From: Pelodera strongyloides
Taxonomy: Eukaryota > Nematoda > Chromadorea > Rhabditida > Rhabditidae
Reading direction: 5' to 3'
Length of the DNA: 64,000 bases
Assembly (NCBI GenBank): GCA_036852015.1
Contig: JAANDG010000562.1
Coordinates: 1 to 64,000 of the forward strand
Of the stretch, positions 23,398 to 35,796 are shown in pieces. The notes beneath the pieces are model-generated. The model searched no databases. It was given only the letters and a program-made list of their open reading frames with translations, and was not told the origin of the DNA. The position numbers and the translations under genes are program-made. Numbering within the stretch: position 1 is the stretch's first letter; every line of letters starts with the position of its first letter.

Positions 23398-24749
23398 TGT
23401 AAGAGCTTGCCAGGCTCTCACAAACTGATCCAAGGTCCAGCACGAAGCCACGCCCACGGTAGTGACATAAAATGGAACATAATTAGTACACGAAATAAGA
23501 ACACATGCAGAGTGGCCGAAGCCCATCTTTATTAACAGGGAAAAGATAAGCAGCGGGTCGTTATCCTCTTCTATGCGCAGGAGGGGGCTTCTTCTGGCTT
23601 CCTCTACTCCCACTCGGCCACCAGTCGGCCTTGAGGTTCCTTGACCACGCCATGCTTCTTTCTTCTGTAGATGTCGATGGTCCAGCATCTCCACACGTCC
23701 CAGCTCGCGCACCACCACTCGTTCCATCAGCACAGCCGTAGTCGTCCTCACTCGGCTACATGTCGTTCCTCGGATAAACGTATTATGTGTCACTCATATA
23801 AGTATCCAAGTTAGCATGCTAATTCGGGCTGCAAACCCATTCTATCCGACATCCAGCCCATTCTAATTCGTACTGCATAATCCACATCTCCTACAGACAT
23901 GCGTTTCACGAAAGTTGAGCGCTAGTCTCAACACTCCGGAAAGAGACGGTTTCTTCATGGCCTTATCCTTTCTTAATTGGCCGAGCTTGCCACTAGCTCG
24001 CGGGGATGTCACAGTGTGCCACACACTCCCCGGCAAAGAGAGAATATGAATAAATGTAGATTAGTATAGCATAGCAGAAATAGAATAGAAAATAGATTTA
24101 ACTTTCCTGTGTACGATTTTCTGAGTAGGTAGGGACTAGGTATTCGATGGATGTCCGCGATGCCACTTCGCCAGCACAGTCCATCTTCGGTTCGTTTCCA
24201 AGCGGTCGCCACTTGTAAGAGCTTGCCAGGCTCTCACAAACTGATCCAAGGTCCAGCACGAAGCCACGCCCACGGCAGTGACATAAAATGGAACATAATT
24301 AGTACACGAAATAAGAACACATGCAGAGTGGCCGAAGCCCATCTTTATTAACAGGGAAAAGATAAGCAGCGGGTCGTTATCCTCTTCTATGCGCAGGAGG
24401 GGGCTTCTTCTGGCTTCCTCTACTCCCACTCGGCCACCAGTCGGCCTTGAGGTTCCTTGACCACGCCATGCTTCTTTCTTCTGTAGATGTCGATGGTCCA
24501 GCATCTCCACACGTCCCAGCTCGCGCACCACCACTCGTTCCATCAGCACAGCCGTAGTCGTCCTCACTCGGATACATGTCGTTCCTCGGATAAACGTATT
24601 ATGTGTCACTCATATAAGTATCCAAGTTAGCATGCTAATTCGGGCTGCAAACCCATTCTATCCGACATCCAGCCCATTCTAATTCGTACTGCTTAATCCA
24701 CATCTCCTACAGACATGCGTTTCACGAAAGTTGAGCGCTAGTCTCAACA
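23398..24749 (-). mobile_element. Small LTR element: two 536-bp LTRs around a 280-bp interior
   Basis: Direct repeats 23,398-23,933 and 24,214-24,749 begin TG and end CA and differ by about three substitutions. The element is flanked by the 5-bp duplication CCCGC (23,393-23,397 and 24,750-24,754). On the minus strand the interior begins AG then TGGCGACCGCTTGG, a plausible tRNA primer-binding site, so that is the likely orientation. There is no room for gag or pol: it is a deletion or TRIM-like derivative that would need proteins from elsewhere. The open frame across each LTR (minus strand) is probably chance. Confidence 0.85.
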
Positions 24750-25059
24750 CCCGCCCACGATGGCTGCGTCCGATATCGATTTTCTTCGATTCCTTCACTA
24801 AAATTGTACTCAGAAGACCGCGCGCATTCGAATCCTGAATTCGGTTTTATTAGTGATTGAACCCATTCAACAAAAATGATCTGGCAGGATAACCGCTCAA
24901 TACCATCACCGTAATGTTCCACAGCGCATGGTTCTGAAGCGCTGTTTTCGTTCCACGCCTACAACGTTAAACTTTCGTCTCATTCGAGTTACGGATACAT
25001 AGGTTCAACGGAAAAGCTGTTTCACCGCAAATCCCTCGAGCAACGTGGCTTTGTGTTTT

Positions 25060-25323
25060 GGCCGTTCCACTACTTAATTTGGTATTTTTCATTCTCAAAC
25101 ATCTTCCGCTGAACATTTTTCATTTATGTCGGGGAATTTCCATGACAATGCGAAAACTAGACGAGCGCTCTCCACGCGACTAATGCTCATTTTTTTATTC
25201 TTCCGGAGACCATACCCCGCCTCTGGGAACGCGTTTGTTCAGATACAACTTCAAGTCATACTCGCAGCTACAGGCAAAAGTTCTAGTCATACTCGCAACT
25301 ACGGGCATTTTCAATATTCAGAA
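25060..25323 (+). promoter_or_regulatory. Conserved 5' flank of P2
   Basis: Shares TTTATGTCGGGGAATTTCC, CATGACAATG and CTCCACGCGACTAATG with the same position upstream of P1. Confidence 0.5.
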
Positions 25324-28300
25324 ATGCTATCAATTCGTCTGCCTCTACTTCTTGTAACAGTAAAACATTTAGATTTAGTTGATAGTTTGAATTACGTAAA
25401 AAAATCAAAGACATCTCTATCGTTTGTCTATCAAGTAAGGGACACACAAGGAAAACTCTCAACTCTCAACTAACTCTCAACTAACTCAACTAAGCGACTC
25501 TCAACTAACTCTCAACTAACTAAGCGTTCGACTCTCAACTAAGCGACCATCTCCGAAATTACGCATGGAAATTATAGCCTGTGCTCCAAGCAACTAAATA
25601 CAAAAAAATAACCCTGATGTATGCAGAAAAATAGTCATTCAAGACTGATGATTATAATATAACGTTAACATAACATTTCTTGTGAACATACAATGTCGCA
25701 CAATGGGTAAATAATGAGAGGATCTGTGAAACCTTCGCAAACCTTTTCCATTTAGATATTCTCCATCGGTCACTGTCTTTTCTGTCAGTATGACCGTACC
25801 TCTCTTCGTGGTGTGCTTGGAAGTCTAATTGATAGGCCCGAGGTGGTAGAAACAAAAGTCGAAAACACAACACTGCGCTCTTGTCTTGAAAATTGTCTCG
25901 TCACTCAATGCGATTCTGTCATCTTCTGTAATGGTGATTGTTGGTTTGCCACAAAAGATGCCCTTGAGGAAGCCAATAATGAAGTTCAGCAGAATCTAAA
26001 CGGTGTGTGTTCAAATCAACTATGATTAATTAATAATAATTGTAATGATTTATTGACATATATATGTGTTCATCATATAAAATGACGACGTTGTCAAATT
26101 AATCCACATGTAACGATAAGCTTGATGTTCCTTGATAAGAAAAGAGCAACAACTTGCTGCAAATCAATTCATCAATAAGCTTGCGTACTTTGTCATAGTT
26201 AAGATGTTGAATTTTCGTGCATTACCTCAGGAAGAAAGACAATAACTTTTTTTAATGAAAATAGTTGAAAAAAAACATTGTTTTAGTTGAGGACACCATA
26301 GTTCTTATGAGCAGTATGTGACGCTCAGAGAACACGTTTCATCACCTAAGTTTCAGCCGTGAGTTCCGCCCTGGCAATCAATTATTGCGTGTTGTACGAA
26401 TACTTTCCTCCAACATCGACATCTCCGTCGACATCTACAGGTAGAAACAAGCATTCCGCAGGCATCGCATTCTCTGGAAGAGCCGTTGAAGCCTCAAAGG
26501 ACAATTCTCAATACAGTCAGCTGCGCCGTGCTTATGAAAATTTGCATTCAACCCATGGGAATACGGCCTCAAAAATAAGAATAAGAATAAACATATATAC
26601 TTTTCTATTTTTTTTGCAGTCTATGCGAGTGTGTACTGTAATGCTAATAGATGTTCAAATGTTTTTTTTCAGTTCCCCTTGATCAAATAGTATATCGAAA
26701 AGAAGTGGAGACTTCTGGTGGTGTAGGTTCAATTTTCTTCATTTTTTTTGTGAATAATAAATAATATAATAAAAATCCAACGCCGTGTGTCTTCCTTTGC
26801 GCGTATCGTATTCGGACTTAGGTTGGCAAAACTTCTTTAGACCTATCAGTTCAATAATTGGAAGTCCGGGACCACTCTGCAGTTTCAAATTCCACCAGAC
26901 ACGGGCGGCTCCATTATTTTTATGCAGGAAAAGGACCAGTGAGTGTTTTGGATAGCTTTTTCGTTATTTTGAGGACAAGTGAAGTTAGTAAATGTTATAT
27001 GAAGCCTTTGTTGATGGAATTAAAGTAGTGTATTCTTGCATGTGATGTTTTGCTCGTTGGATCGAAGATGGTTTGTTTTTTACGCAGTCCGCTTAGAAAA
27101 GCACGAATCGTCTGCTGGCTGAAACCACTTCGGTAGTCATAAACACAGTGTTATATTAAACTCTTTATTTAGAAGGACAAACAATGTCATAGGTAATCAA
27201 AACGAAAAGAGAGAAACACACACAGGCTGAGCACATTCAAGAGGCTCAGCTTCTCACGCGGTGTATGAGATTGCATTTGTTTTGAAAATACACAGTGTTG
27301 AAAAACTTTGCACGTTTAAGGAAACTCATACTCAATACAAATCCAACAAGTGCAGATGCTGTTGAAGAGGGAAAAATAGAAATTGATAGCTCTGATGGCC
27401 CAATAGTTCGTTTGAGAAAACCACTACACGCTGATGAAGTTCAGGTAGGTGTCTACATTTGAATATGAATGATATATTTGTTTGGCACTTTCAAAAATAC
27501 ACAGCATATAAGGAGGTCAGCTGGCTGAAAGCAAAAAATAAGGGACCTTCCCTGGTTTGCCGTTTAATAACTTTCTCAATTGTGGCCACCAACACCAACA
27601 CCAACTCAATTCAGCATCTGTCATATTTTCTCTGAAAAGTTGGAACAATCGAGAAAAAAAACTAGTTTTGCAGGTTCGCGTCAACGGTGTCTTGAAGGGG
27701 ACTTTGAGCAATAATTTTGATGGCACCTACTTAATTACCTTTACAACTTCAAATCCAGTGAAGATACTGTGGAGTGGAGAGGAGGCTTGCGGAGAACAAT
27801 TTTATCCGTTGAATGATACCAGCAAGCCCGTGACCGTTACGGTCAGATAACTTACTTACTTTTTTAACCTTAAGGAACATAGTGGTGCGGTGACCCAAGA
27901 GCCTTGGTGGTGCTCAGAAGTTTTTGGTTCAAAAACGGCTTGTAAGTTTCGGCATTTCCTTACCTAATTGCAGCAGAAGTCTGCATGAAAATCCCTATTT
28001 GTAAAATTCAACCTTTTAGGTTTACGCCATACCTGAAAATAGTGCGATATGCCTGGATGGTAAAACAGCTGCAGCCGAATTTTCTGTATCGGTTTTCAAT
28101 GGACAAAAAGGTTACCAAGCACAAGTTAAATACGTTCCAAAGGAGAAGAAAGCCTGCATCACAGAAGCATCTGAATATAAAAAAAAGTTTTTCTCTGGAG
28201 ACGTTCTAAACTGGAAGGTCGGGACAGAAGCTGATATTAATATTGAACAGGCAAGTTGTATCGTTTTTTATATAAAAAAGCGTTTGTACTGACCGTGGGT

Positions 28301-28888
28301 GGAGATAAGTGCGAAGTAGTTACATACATAGTATATGTAGGATGTGCGTATCACACAACGCGAAACTCGGCGAGTGCGCGGCGTAAAACAGGGGGTTTCG
28401 TCAGGTTCCATCGCGCACTTTGCCCAGTCTTCGCTAGACACTCGCCTGGTATTCCCAGCAAAAGAGCGGCGCATCGACCACGAAAATGAGAAAAGAATGC
28501 AGAAACAGTAAAAGAAGAAAAGAAGGTGAACGGCGCTGTCGCCCAATCTGCGCCCGGTTTTCGCGAAACTGTAGACAGTGCATACGCCCGGAGCTGACGA
28601 GAGTCCTACAAAGATGGGCGAAGTGCGCGGCGAAACCTGGGCGAACCCTCTTATGATAAAGATGAGTGATAAAATCGTTATGTTAGCGCGGAAACTTTAT
28701 GTGCAATGCAAACTTGGGCAAATTTTCAGACTAGTGAACTAATTGTTGAGTTGATTGTGAATCAAGCAGCCCAAGAGGTTAATGGGACCATTAACGATAT
28801 TTCACTGGACTCCGTTAAGCCAAGCTTTCAATTCACTGATATCTACGTCTCTGGAGGACTTACAATCACGGACATATTTTTCAAATAA
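25324..28888 (+). CDS. P2: predicted secreted protein, paralogue of P1
   Basis: Nine exons: 25324-25359, 25756-26002, 26357-26440, 26673-26722, 26841-26938, 27321-27444, 27674-27841, 28020-28250, 28730-28888; 398 codons plus TAA. Exon 1 encodes MLSIRLPLLLVT, signal-peptide-like. The Cys module shows CLFCQYDRTSL, CLENCL, FCNGDCWF and CVLYEY; then NNWKSGTTLQFQIPP, VNGVLKGTLSNNFDGTY, YAIPENS and the terminal YVSGGLTITDIFF. The intron after 28,250 starts with GC (CAG|GCAAGT), in the position where P1 has a GT donor. Most complete copy of the family here; presumably the reference for the others. Function unknown; extracellular location is inferred from the first exon. Confidence 0.8.
28340..28640. 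repeat. GC-rich segment in the last P2 intron
   Basis: Contains partly inverted GAGTGCGCGGCG / GAAGTGCGCGGCGAAAC and CGCGCACTTTGCCCA / TGGGCGAAGTGCGCG pairs (about 28,412 and 28,614), so probably a decayed inverted-repeat element. Confidence 0.5.
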
Positions 28889-29289
28889 ACATTGGATTCG
28901 GTTCAATAATTACTGAAAACTCAGAAATCACACGTCATTAACTCAACTCCAAAATTTTTCATTGTATTGTGAGTGTGTCAAGACTTCATTCCAAAATCAA
29001 ACAGTTTTTTTTTTTAATTTCTCCGTACCGAATAATGTAGAATCCCCTGATGTGTTTAGCGTTATGAGCAACATTCAATATATTAAAAAACATCTATTCC
29101 TAAGAATCCACGATTGATCAATTGCATATTTGTTTTCAAATTTTATAATGATTATAATTATAAACCAATGTGAATGTGAATACATAATACATTTGTGAGA
29201 TACTGCTGCAATGTCCATAAAGCCACAGATCCATCTTTATCTTTTATTTATCATACCTTTTAATACTAATTTCCTCTTTTGATAATTAA

Positions 29290-29413
29290 AATTGTCCTGG
29301 ACCAAGCAGCCAGAACAGTTACTGGAAAATATTCCACTGGTGGGGCTATCAATTCCAGTCAATTATACGTCTCTGGAGGACTCACAACTACCGCTATGTT
29401 ATTTACTTGTTAG
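29290..29413 (+). pseudogene. Decayed orphan last exon of the P family
   Basis: Reads LDQAARTVTGK and SQLYVSGGLTTTA before a stop, clearly matching the last exon of P1 (NQAAGTVTG, YVSEGLTIT) but with about a dozen codons missing and no acceptor in place. No other exon of this copy is seen nearby. Confidence 0.7.
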
Positions 29414-30171
29414 CAGTGAAATATACATACCACTTGTTGGAAACAACTCCGTATCAGAAATATTTGTTATTAATGTAATTATGTCATTTGTGAGTTTCTA
29501 ATAAAGCCTTCCATTGTTAGTTTATATAAAGGTTTATTGATAAAAAACGACGGGTACAAAATAACAATGTAAGCGAGAAAATAATAACCAGGTCCCACAG
29601 AGTAAAGGGTTCAAGCCCTTTACTACTTACGGGGAAGTTTCTTGTTCCATGCAAACCCAGAACACAGAAGTTTTCGGTAAGGGCCCAATGTACAATGTAC
29701 AATTGCCATGCCATATTTTGGGGGAGTATCATGGGAAACGAATACCCCGATATGCAGTACCTCAAATAACTCGGACACAGCTCGGGCATATATGGATTTT
29801 TTTCAAATAATGTTCTTAGAATGTGCGCAGTTTTGTGCATTGGGTTTGCGTGGTTTTCCTGAAGAATATTCGGAGGTTTTCACTTGTTTTCACTTTTCAC
29901 AGCAATTCTTCTGAAGTTATCACTACGCAGAACACATATGCGACCGACACACGTACCACGGACAAACACTTGAAACATCAAATGACAATAACAAATAACA
30001 ACAAAAACAATAATGGCAAATCACTGCACCATCATTGGTAGAATCGGTCGGATCATTGCAAAAGTCAACTCCTCCGAAATCTAAAGTAGCATTTTGGCAT
30101 GAGCATGTTTGCGATTCGCACTTGCGAAAATGGCAAATGCCTGTCCATGTTCGAGTCAATGTAAATGATAT
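29414..30171. other. Intergenic, no gene recognised
   Basis: Includes a small hairpin AGTAAAGGG TTCAAG CCCTTTACT at about 29,600. Overlapping open frames on both strands show no splice or paralogue support. Confidence 0.4.
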
Positions 30172-30271
30172 GGTCCCGCAGCGAATTTGAATCTAGTGCG
30201 GTCTATTTCAAAATAGTACGGACTTATTTCAAATAGTACGGATCAGAGACACTTTCGCTGCAGGACCACGT
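30172..30271. repeat. Short inverted-repeat element (GGTCC.GCAGCGAA)
   Basis: GGTCCCGCAGCGAA at the left and TTCGCTGCAGGACC at the right, with tandem TATTTCAAA(A)TAGTACGGA inside. Confidence 0.6.
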
Positions 30272-30301
30272 CAAATGATTTATTCGCATGGGGTACGGTA
30301 G

Positions 30302-32234
30302 TCATTTAACATCGAGAAGATGGTGAAGTCATGTGCAAGCTGTATGAAAGCGCAGAAAGAGCCTGTGAAAACAAATTTGGAATCGTGGAACAAGACAGAG
30401 AGGCCGTGGCAGAGGGTTCACGCAGACTTCGCTGGACCGCTGGAAGGTAAATTTTACTTACTGGTAGTAGATTCGTACAGTAAGTGGCATGAGATTGTTT
30501 GTATGGATAGGATTACATCCATTGCCAATTTGAAGAAGATTTTCGCTCAGTTCGGTATGCCAGACACACTGGTAACAGATAATGGAACTCAGTTCACGAG
30601 TGGAGAGTTCGCATTGTTCTGTGCAAAGAATGGGGTGCAGCACGGAGCATAAAAAATATTTCTTGAATTATTCCCAAGGGAAGATATTAAGTAAAAAAAG
30701 GTGAGTCGTTCTTCCAATAAAAAGAGTGCAACAAGATAAACTAGGGAAGCTAAGAGTTATGTATGGCAGAAAGACACTGTTTTTCATTGTTTTGAGAAAA
30801 TAAGCGATAAAAACCAGTTCTCACCCTCGCCCTCGATGAAACTCACGATGAAACTCTCACCCTCGAGGACTTTTTCCGATCGTGCATGTATACCGTAAGA
30901 CTGCAGAGATCGAAGCTGTCTATGCAAATTTATCATGAAATTAAAATGCGAGCTAAATTTGCATACACACCTTTTAGCTCTGCAGCTTTGCGGTATACAT
31001 ATACGATGAGCTCACCGGAAAGTTTTGCATGTTTTTATAACTTGTAGTTTGCATGTTTTTATAATTTGTATAAATGGGGTTTATTTTAATATATGTACAC
31101 TAAGTTACGGCTAGACTTTATCCCGCTGAAATTTTTCGGTGTCGATATACTCAAAAGTATACCGTAGAAGACCAACAATTGCACCCTTATTTCCTAACCG
31201 CGTCTCCCGAGGATACCTCGCTCTGATTGGGACCCGGGAGACTATCTGTCCATATAGCCACATTCCCCCGGGACACGCGGTAAGGAAATAAGGGTGCAAT
31301 TGTTGGTCTTCTACGGTATACTTTTGAGTTTATCGACACCGAAAAATTTCAACGGGATAAACTCTAGCCGAAATTTAGTGTACATATATTATAATAAACC
31401 CCCTTTCTACAAATTATAAAAACATGCAAAATATGGGTTTATTTTGATGGGCCCGTCCCTTTAAAAGGGGAGGGAAGCCCTGCTGAGAATCTTCAAACAT
31501 TTCTGCTCTCCTATAGAATGACCCCGAGCGAATCTGTACCGAATCGGATGTCGCCGGCGGAAGCATTTCTTGGAAGAAAATTACATACATCTTGGGATGT
31601 AATGAAGCCAAAGGCCGAAAGGAAGATGCTCAAGGATGTTCGTATGGAGGCGCAGTTTAACAAGAAGCATGGTTCGCAACCGAAGGTTTTTCTTCCTGGA
31701 ACCTTGGTATATATTCGTGACTACCGTAACCCGAGTAAGCCAACCTGGATAGAAGCGACTGTTGTGAAGAAACATGGAGCGGTAATCTATGATGTGAAGA
31801 TCGAAGGACAACAGAAGACACACCGACGTCACGCTAACCAGATGCGGTCTCGATCAACTAGGACGCCTGGTGCCCTAGACATCCTATTGGATACGTTTGA
31901 TCTGGAGCCGATCGCTGAACAGAAAATAAGGAACCATGACCCGCAACACATCTACGGTACTGATTTGGATGTATCCGACGATACTACACCAACGACCCCG
32001 AAGGACGCTATGGATGGAGCCGAGAAGGACAAGCCAATGAGCCCAACTTCGCCAGTACTACGAAGATCTACTAGGACGAGACGTTCCGGTTGGACTTCAA
32101 TATTAAGCTCAAGATTGAGCCATATTGAGTTTTTAGCTAAAAAGGGAGGTGTCAGGAGAGAGAGAGGGAAAACCCATGCCGGTCAAAATGCGCACTGCGG
32201 TACTCACGCACGGCGGTACTTTCCAGCTTCTTAA
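30302..32234 (+). pseudogene. Truncated Ty3/Gypsy-type integrase split by a transposon
   Basis: Two coding parts. 30,302-30,652 has the zinc-binding CASC region, then HADFAGPL, VVDSYSKW and VTDNG, giving two of the catalytic acidic residues; it stops at GVQHGA. 31,467-32,234 resumes at SPAENLQTFLLSYR and carries the C-terminal part (MSPAEAFLGRKL, GTLVYIRDYRN) up to a stop. The region with the third catalytic residue (Glu) and about 20-30 codons is gone, replaced by about 800 bp of palindromic element DNA. No reverse transcriptase, RNase H or gag was found, so the element is cut at its 5' side. Non-functional relic. Confidence 0.85.
30653..31463. mobile_element. Composite of palindromic element fragments inside the integrase
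   Basis: Three pieces: 30,653-30,750 is the inverse of 35,107-35,205; 30,860-31,025 is a family 1 hairpin body (GTATACCGTAAGACTGCAG ...); 31,025-31,463 is a copy of the 51,045-51,487 element, with its right end TGGGCCCGTCCCT followed by TTAA intact and its left terminus missing. Confidence 0.7.
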
Positions 32235-32239
32235 AATCG
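32135..32239 (+). mobile_element. Probable polypurine tract and start of a 3' LTR
   Basis: AAAAAGGGAGG directly followed by TGTCAGGAGAGAG (from about 32,149), the usual arrangement at the 3' LTR of Gypsy elements. The LTR seems cut short, since P-family flanking homology starts by about 32,250. Confidence 0.5.
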
Positions 32240-32429
32240 GTTGTTCATAACGTGTAACGCTTCTTAGTTATGGTCTGTAAGTTCCATTACAATGCATTAA
32301 AATATGCGCCTTCTCCACGCAACTAATGCACTAATTTTGTATGTAATGCGCATGACATTAAGCCATAATATAAGCTTGGAATACCGACATTTTTGCCTAC
32401 ACAACACAACGGCTACGTTTTCCAGTAAC
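32240..32429 (+). promoter_or_regulatory. Conserved 5' flank of P3
   Basis: TTCCATTACAATG and CTCCACGCAACTAATG correspond to the P1 and P2 flanks. It abuts the retroelement relic on its left. Confidence 0.4.
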
Positions 32430-35400
32430 ATGATGCTATCACCAAGTTCTACTCCCGTCCAATTGCAGCTTCTACTGCTTGCTAATGTAACTAACTATTT
32501 GAATTAATGGTTACTTTCCTAGATATGGGGTTGCCAAAAAAAATATTTTTACGTATACGTTTGTAACAACGGGTCTACAAATTGCTAAATATGAAACGCG
32601 CAGGAGTGTAGAAAAATCACCCACAAAAAATAGCACATTACATCAACTGAATACATTTAGGTAATTCCCTTCGGAATCTGCTTATTCTGTCAATACAATC
32701 GAACATTTCTTGACATTGCGCTTGACAACCTACTTGACACCCAAGGAGTGGCAGAGACAAGAATCGAAACCCCAACCCTAAGAGAATGCCTCGAAAAATG
32801 TCTCGATGGCCAATGTCAATATGCCATCTTCTGTAATGATGCATGCTGGTTTTCCACAAAAGATGTCCTGGTCAAAGTCAACGATTTGGTGCAAAATGCT
32901 TTGGTGAGTTTTTCTTTTTATGTTCAGTTACGCTTTTCGTAACTTATGGTTCGGGAGCAAAAATAACACTTCCAAACTTGTCCCAGACAACCCATGCATT
33001 TGCCACATCCCACATTTGCAAGTTTTTTTATTTAGACATTTTGGCGGTTTCTTCCCAACTTTTTAACACAAAACATTGTGTTATGTACGAAATACACCAC
33101 AAGTGTGTCTATGACAACACAACCACCAGGTATATTTAAGCGTTTATTGATTATTGATATTTAGCGCTTTTCTTAGATTGCAGATAATTACACAGCGCAG
33201 AAATTTCCAAACAAAAATCTGTTACCTGCGCTAATCATTAGTGTTACGCGGCAACCGCTGTTTAACGCCCGCAATTAGCGCTTAAGGACGGAATCCCGCT
33301 TTTCCCGCTTGTTTGGGAGGAAACGTGGGATTGCGATTACCGCTAAACTGCGAATGAGGAACATAGCGAGAAGCAGAAATACATATAAAGGTTACGCTCT
33401 ATAGTCTATGCAAAGCGCGTTACAACGAGTATTTTTTTAGTGGTACTGCCACAAATCGTGTATGCCGAACCAGTGGAGACCAACATTGGGGTAAGTTAAC
33501 TTTTTTATTGTCTTGGGTATTCACGGGTCTTCCTTATATGTGCGGGAGTTAAAAAGAAACAGTAATTTTGGAATTTTCCTCATTGTCAGCTGTATCGATT
33601 CTGCAATTGGACTGAAGGGACAACTCTTCAATTTCAAATCCAACAGGGCACTGAGGGATCTATTCGCTTTGTGGAAAATGGAAACACGTAAGAGTCATTG
33701 ACCACGGATATACGTACTAGACTAGGAACATACGAAACTCAGTGAAGAACCATTCTGTATCTGTACCAACGGCACATGTCTTCACGTTGGAAGTATATTT
33801 TAGCAAAGTTTGAAGACTATTACTTATTTTTTTCATTGCTTTCCAGATCGAATGGGGGAATAGGAGCCTTTCCTACTTGCTTATATTTACTTGTTTGTGT
33901 GCCCAAAATTTTAAATTTTAGTAAACTTCTGTTTAATGTGAAGCCGGCAAGCTCAATTCCTGGCGAAGACGAAAGCATTGCTATTGATAGCACTACATTT
34001 GTAACCGTACGTATCAGGAAACCCTTGAAATCTATAAATGCGAATGTTGTGCAGGTGAGGAATTCATAGAACCGTCCTCGAAAACGATCTTTTTTAAACT
34101 TCTTTGCTGGCTGAAAAAAAAATACATGAAAACGTGTTTCAACGAATGTGCGTCTGTGTCTAATCGTTGAGGATGATATAGTCAATGCAACAGAAAAAAT
34201 AGCTATTTATACTACAAAAAATATTCTCTCAAAATCAGTGAAATGTTTGATAAGTATAAAAACCCGTGTTATAGGTCCGCGTCAACGGTACTTTGATGAA
34301 GACTCTACCAGACAACTTTGATGGCGATTACGTAATCAGCGTAGATACTTCTAAACCCGTGAATATCCTGTGGACTGGAAAGGAAAGGAGATGTGGAGAT
34401 GTGGTGTATCCCTTGGAGCATGGGCAGGATGTCAAGAACATGACAGCTACGGTAATTTGCTTGTGATTTAAAACGAAATGCCTGCCGGTTTTTGAAACGC
34501 ATAGTGGATAACTGAATTTCTAAGTATTTACGCTAATTTGCTCGCATTTAGCTCGATTTTTTATTCTAATTTATGTTCATTTGCATGAGCCGCATGAGAA
34601 TGCTGTGTTCTATTGTGTTCTTGCGCGGCTGTTTGTCTAATGTCTCCTCACTAGCTTTTTCACAAAGTTGTTCCGGATAGCTTTCTCCCTGGAACATGAC
34701 ACACGTTAAGGTTTTCGTCATTCCTGAGAACGTATGTGGGGAAACACCGGATGGCTATAATGTCACAGTTCGCGGAGAACCAGATTCTGGATATGGACAA
34801 ATCTTTTTCAATTTTTCGCTTGCTTACATTGTACACCGCCGTGGGAGTTATATTCCCACTAACGGGCCGTCAAAGGACATGAGCCATCTGGTAAGCATAA
34901 AGATTAAAGGGACATGCCCATCAAAATAAACCTATATTTTCGAAACGTTCATAATGTATATAAAGCATTTTTATTACAATATATACAAAACAAATTTCAC
35001 CTAACTCACCCTGGGGAACTTTTTCCGATGAGCTCATCGTATATGTATACCGTAAAGCTGCAGAGCTCCAAGGTGTGTATGCAAATTTAGCCATACATAC
35101 CTCTTAGCTTCCCTAGTTTATCTTGTTGCACTCTTCTTATTGGAAGAACGACTCACTTTTTTTTACCTAATATCTTCTCTTGGGAATAATTCAAGAAATA
35201 TTTTTATGCTCTTTGTTCAAGTTTATCTTTGGAAAATCAAACTAAACCATAAAAACAAGGTGATTTTCTAGTGAACCCATCCCTGTAGGTACAAGACCCC
35301 AAAAAGTTCTGTAGTTTTACATTACATTATATTATTGTTCGACACAAAACAACAGGTGAAAACGTATGCAAACGCTAGTCCATTGCTGCTACTTTAAATA

Positions 35401-35728
35401 GACATTTTCCCGTTTTGAACCGTGCGCATCGGGTCTAAAAAGCTAGTGACCGAGAGGACAAGTTGAAACGACTTGACGAAGATATGGACTAGACAGCAGT
35501 GACCAGTATGCGTTTCGCAAATCGCCTGTAATACATCTTTGAGAAATTTAGGAGCCGGACACGGAAGTGATTATTCAGCTGAAAATGGAAGACACTAAGC
35601 CGCTGAAAATGACTGGCTTTATGGACACTGTTGAAATCGGGCACATCTTCTCAAACACTTTTGTATTCAGAGAGATTTATGTTTCTTTTGGACTTACAAT
35701 TACGGATTACATATGCTCTGAAGATTGA
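32430..35728 (+). CDS. P3: predicted secreted protein, third paralogue, exon 3 out of the family frame
   Basis: Exons: 32430-32486, 32661-32903, 33036-33129, 33441-33490, 33590-33687, 33922-34054, 34275-34451, 34711-34890, 35552-35728; the sum is a multiple of three (402 codons plus TGA). Exon 1 encodes a hydrophobic MMLSPSS...LQLLLLAN. Exon 2 has CLFCQYNRT, CLEKCL, FCNDACWF; exon 5 CNWTEGTTLQFQIQQ; exon 7 VNGTLMKTLPDNFDGDY; last exon FREIYVSFGLTITDYIC. Exon 3 contains the family peptide VSSQL...CVMYE, but the two flanking splice sites put it in a different (open) frame. Either other splice sites are used or the copy has changed there. May share its 5' part with the duplicated terminal exons P3' downstream. 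Confidence 0.65.
34465..34615. mobile_element. TTAA family 2 element, right end eroded
   Basis: Left end ACGAAATGCCTGCCGGTTTTTGAAACGCAT after TTAA; right inverse end not preserved. In a P3 intron. Confidence 0.55.
34906..35288. mobile_element. Truncated family 1 element fused to another fragment
   Basis: Left end TTAAAGGGACATGCCCATCAAAATAAACC to about 35,095, then sequence that also occurs inverted at 30,653-30,750 and an end GTGATTTTCTAGTGAACCCATCCCT also seen at 18,730. In the last P3 intron. Confidence 0.65.
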
Positions 35729-35796
35729 TTGTTTTTGCAATTTTGATCGCAATTTTATGTATTATCGTAAAATCACGTCGAAATGACCTTTTTTAA

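Noticed and set aside
23347..24609. Two near-identical 148-157 codon minus-strand frames
   Set aside because: They are the two LTR copies; similarity reflects the LTR duplication, not a gene family.
29517..29840. 107-codon minus-strand frame
   Set aside because: Composition resembles AT-rich chance frames; no splice signals or paralogue.
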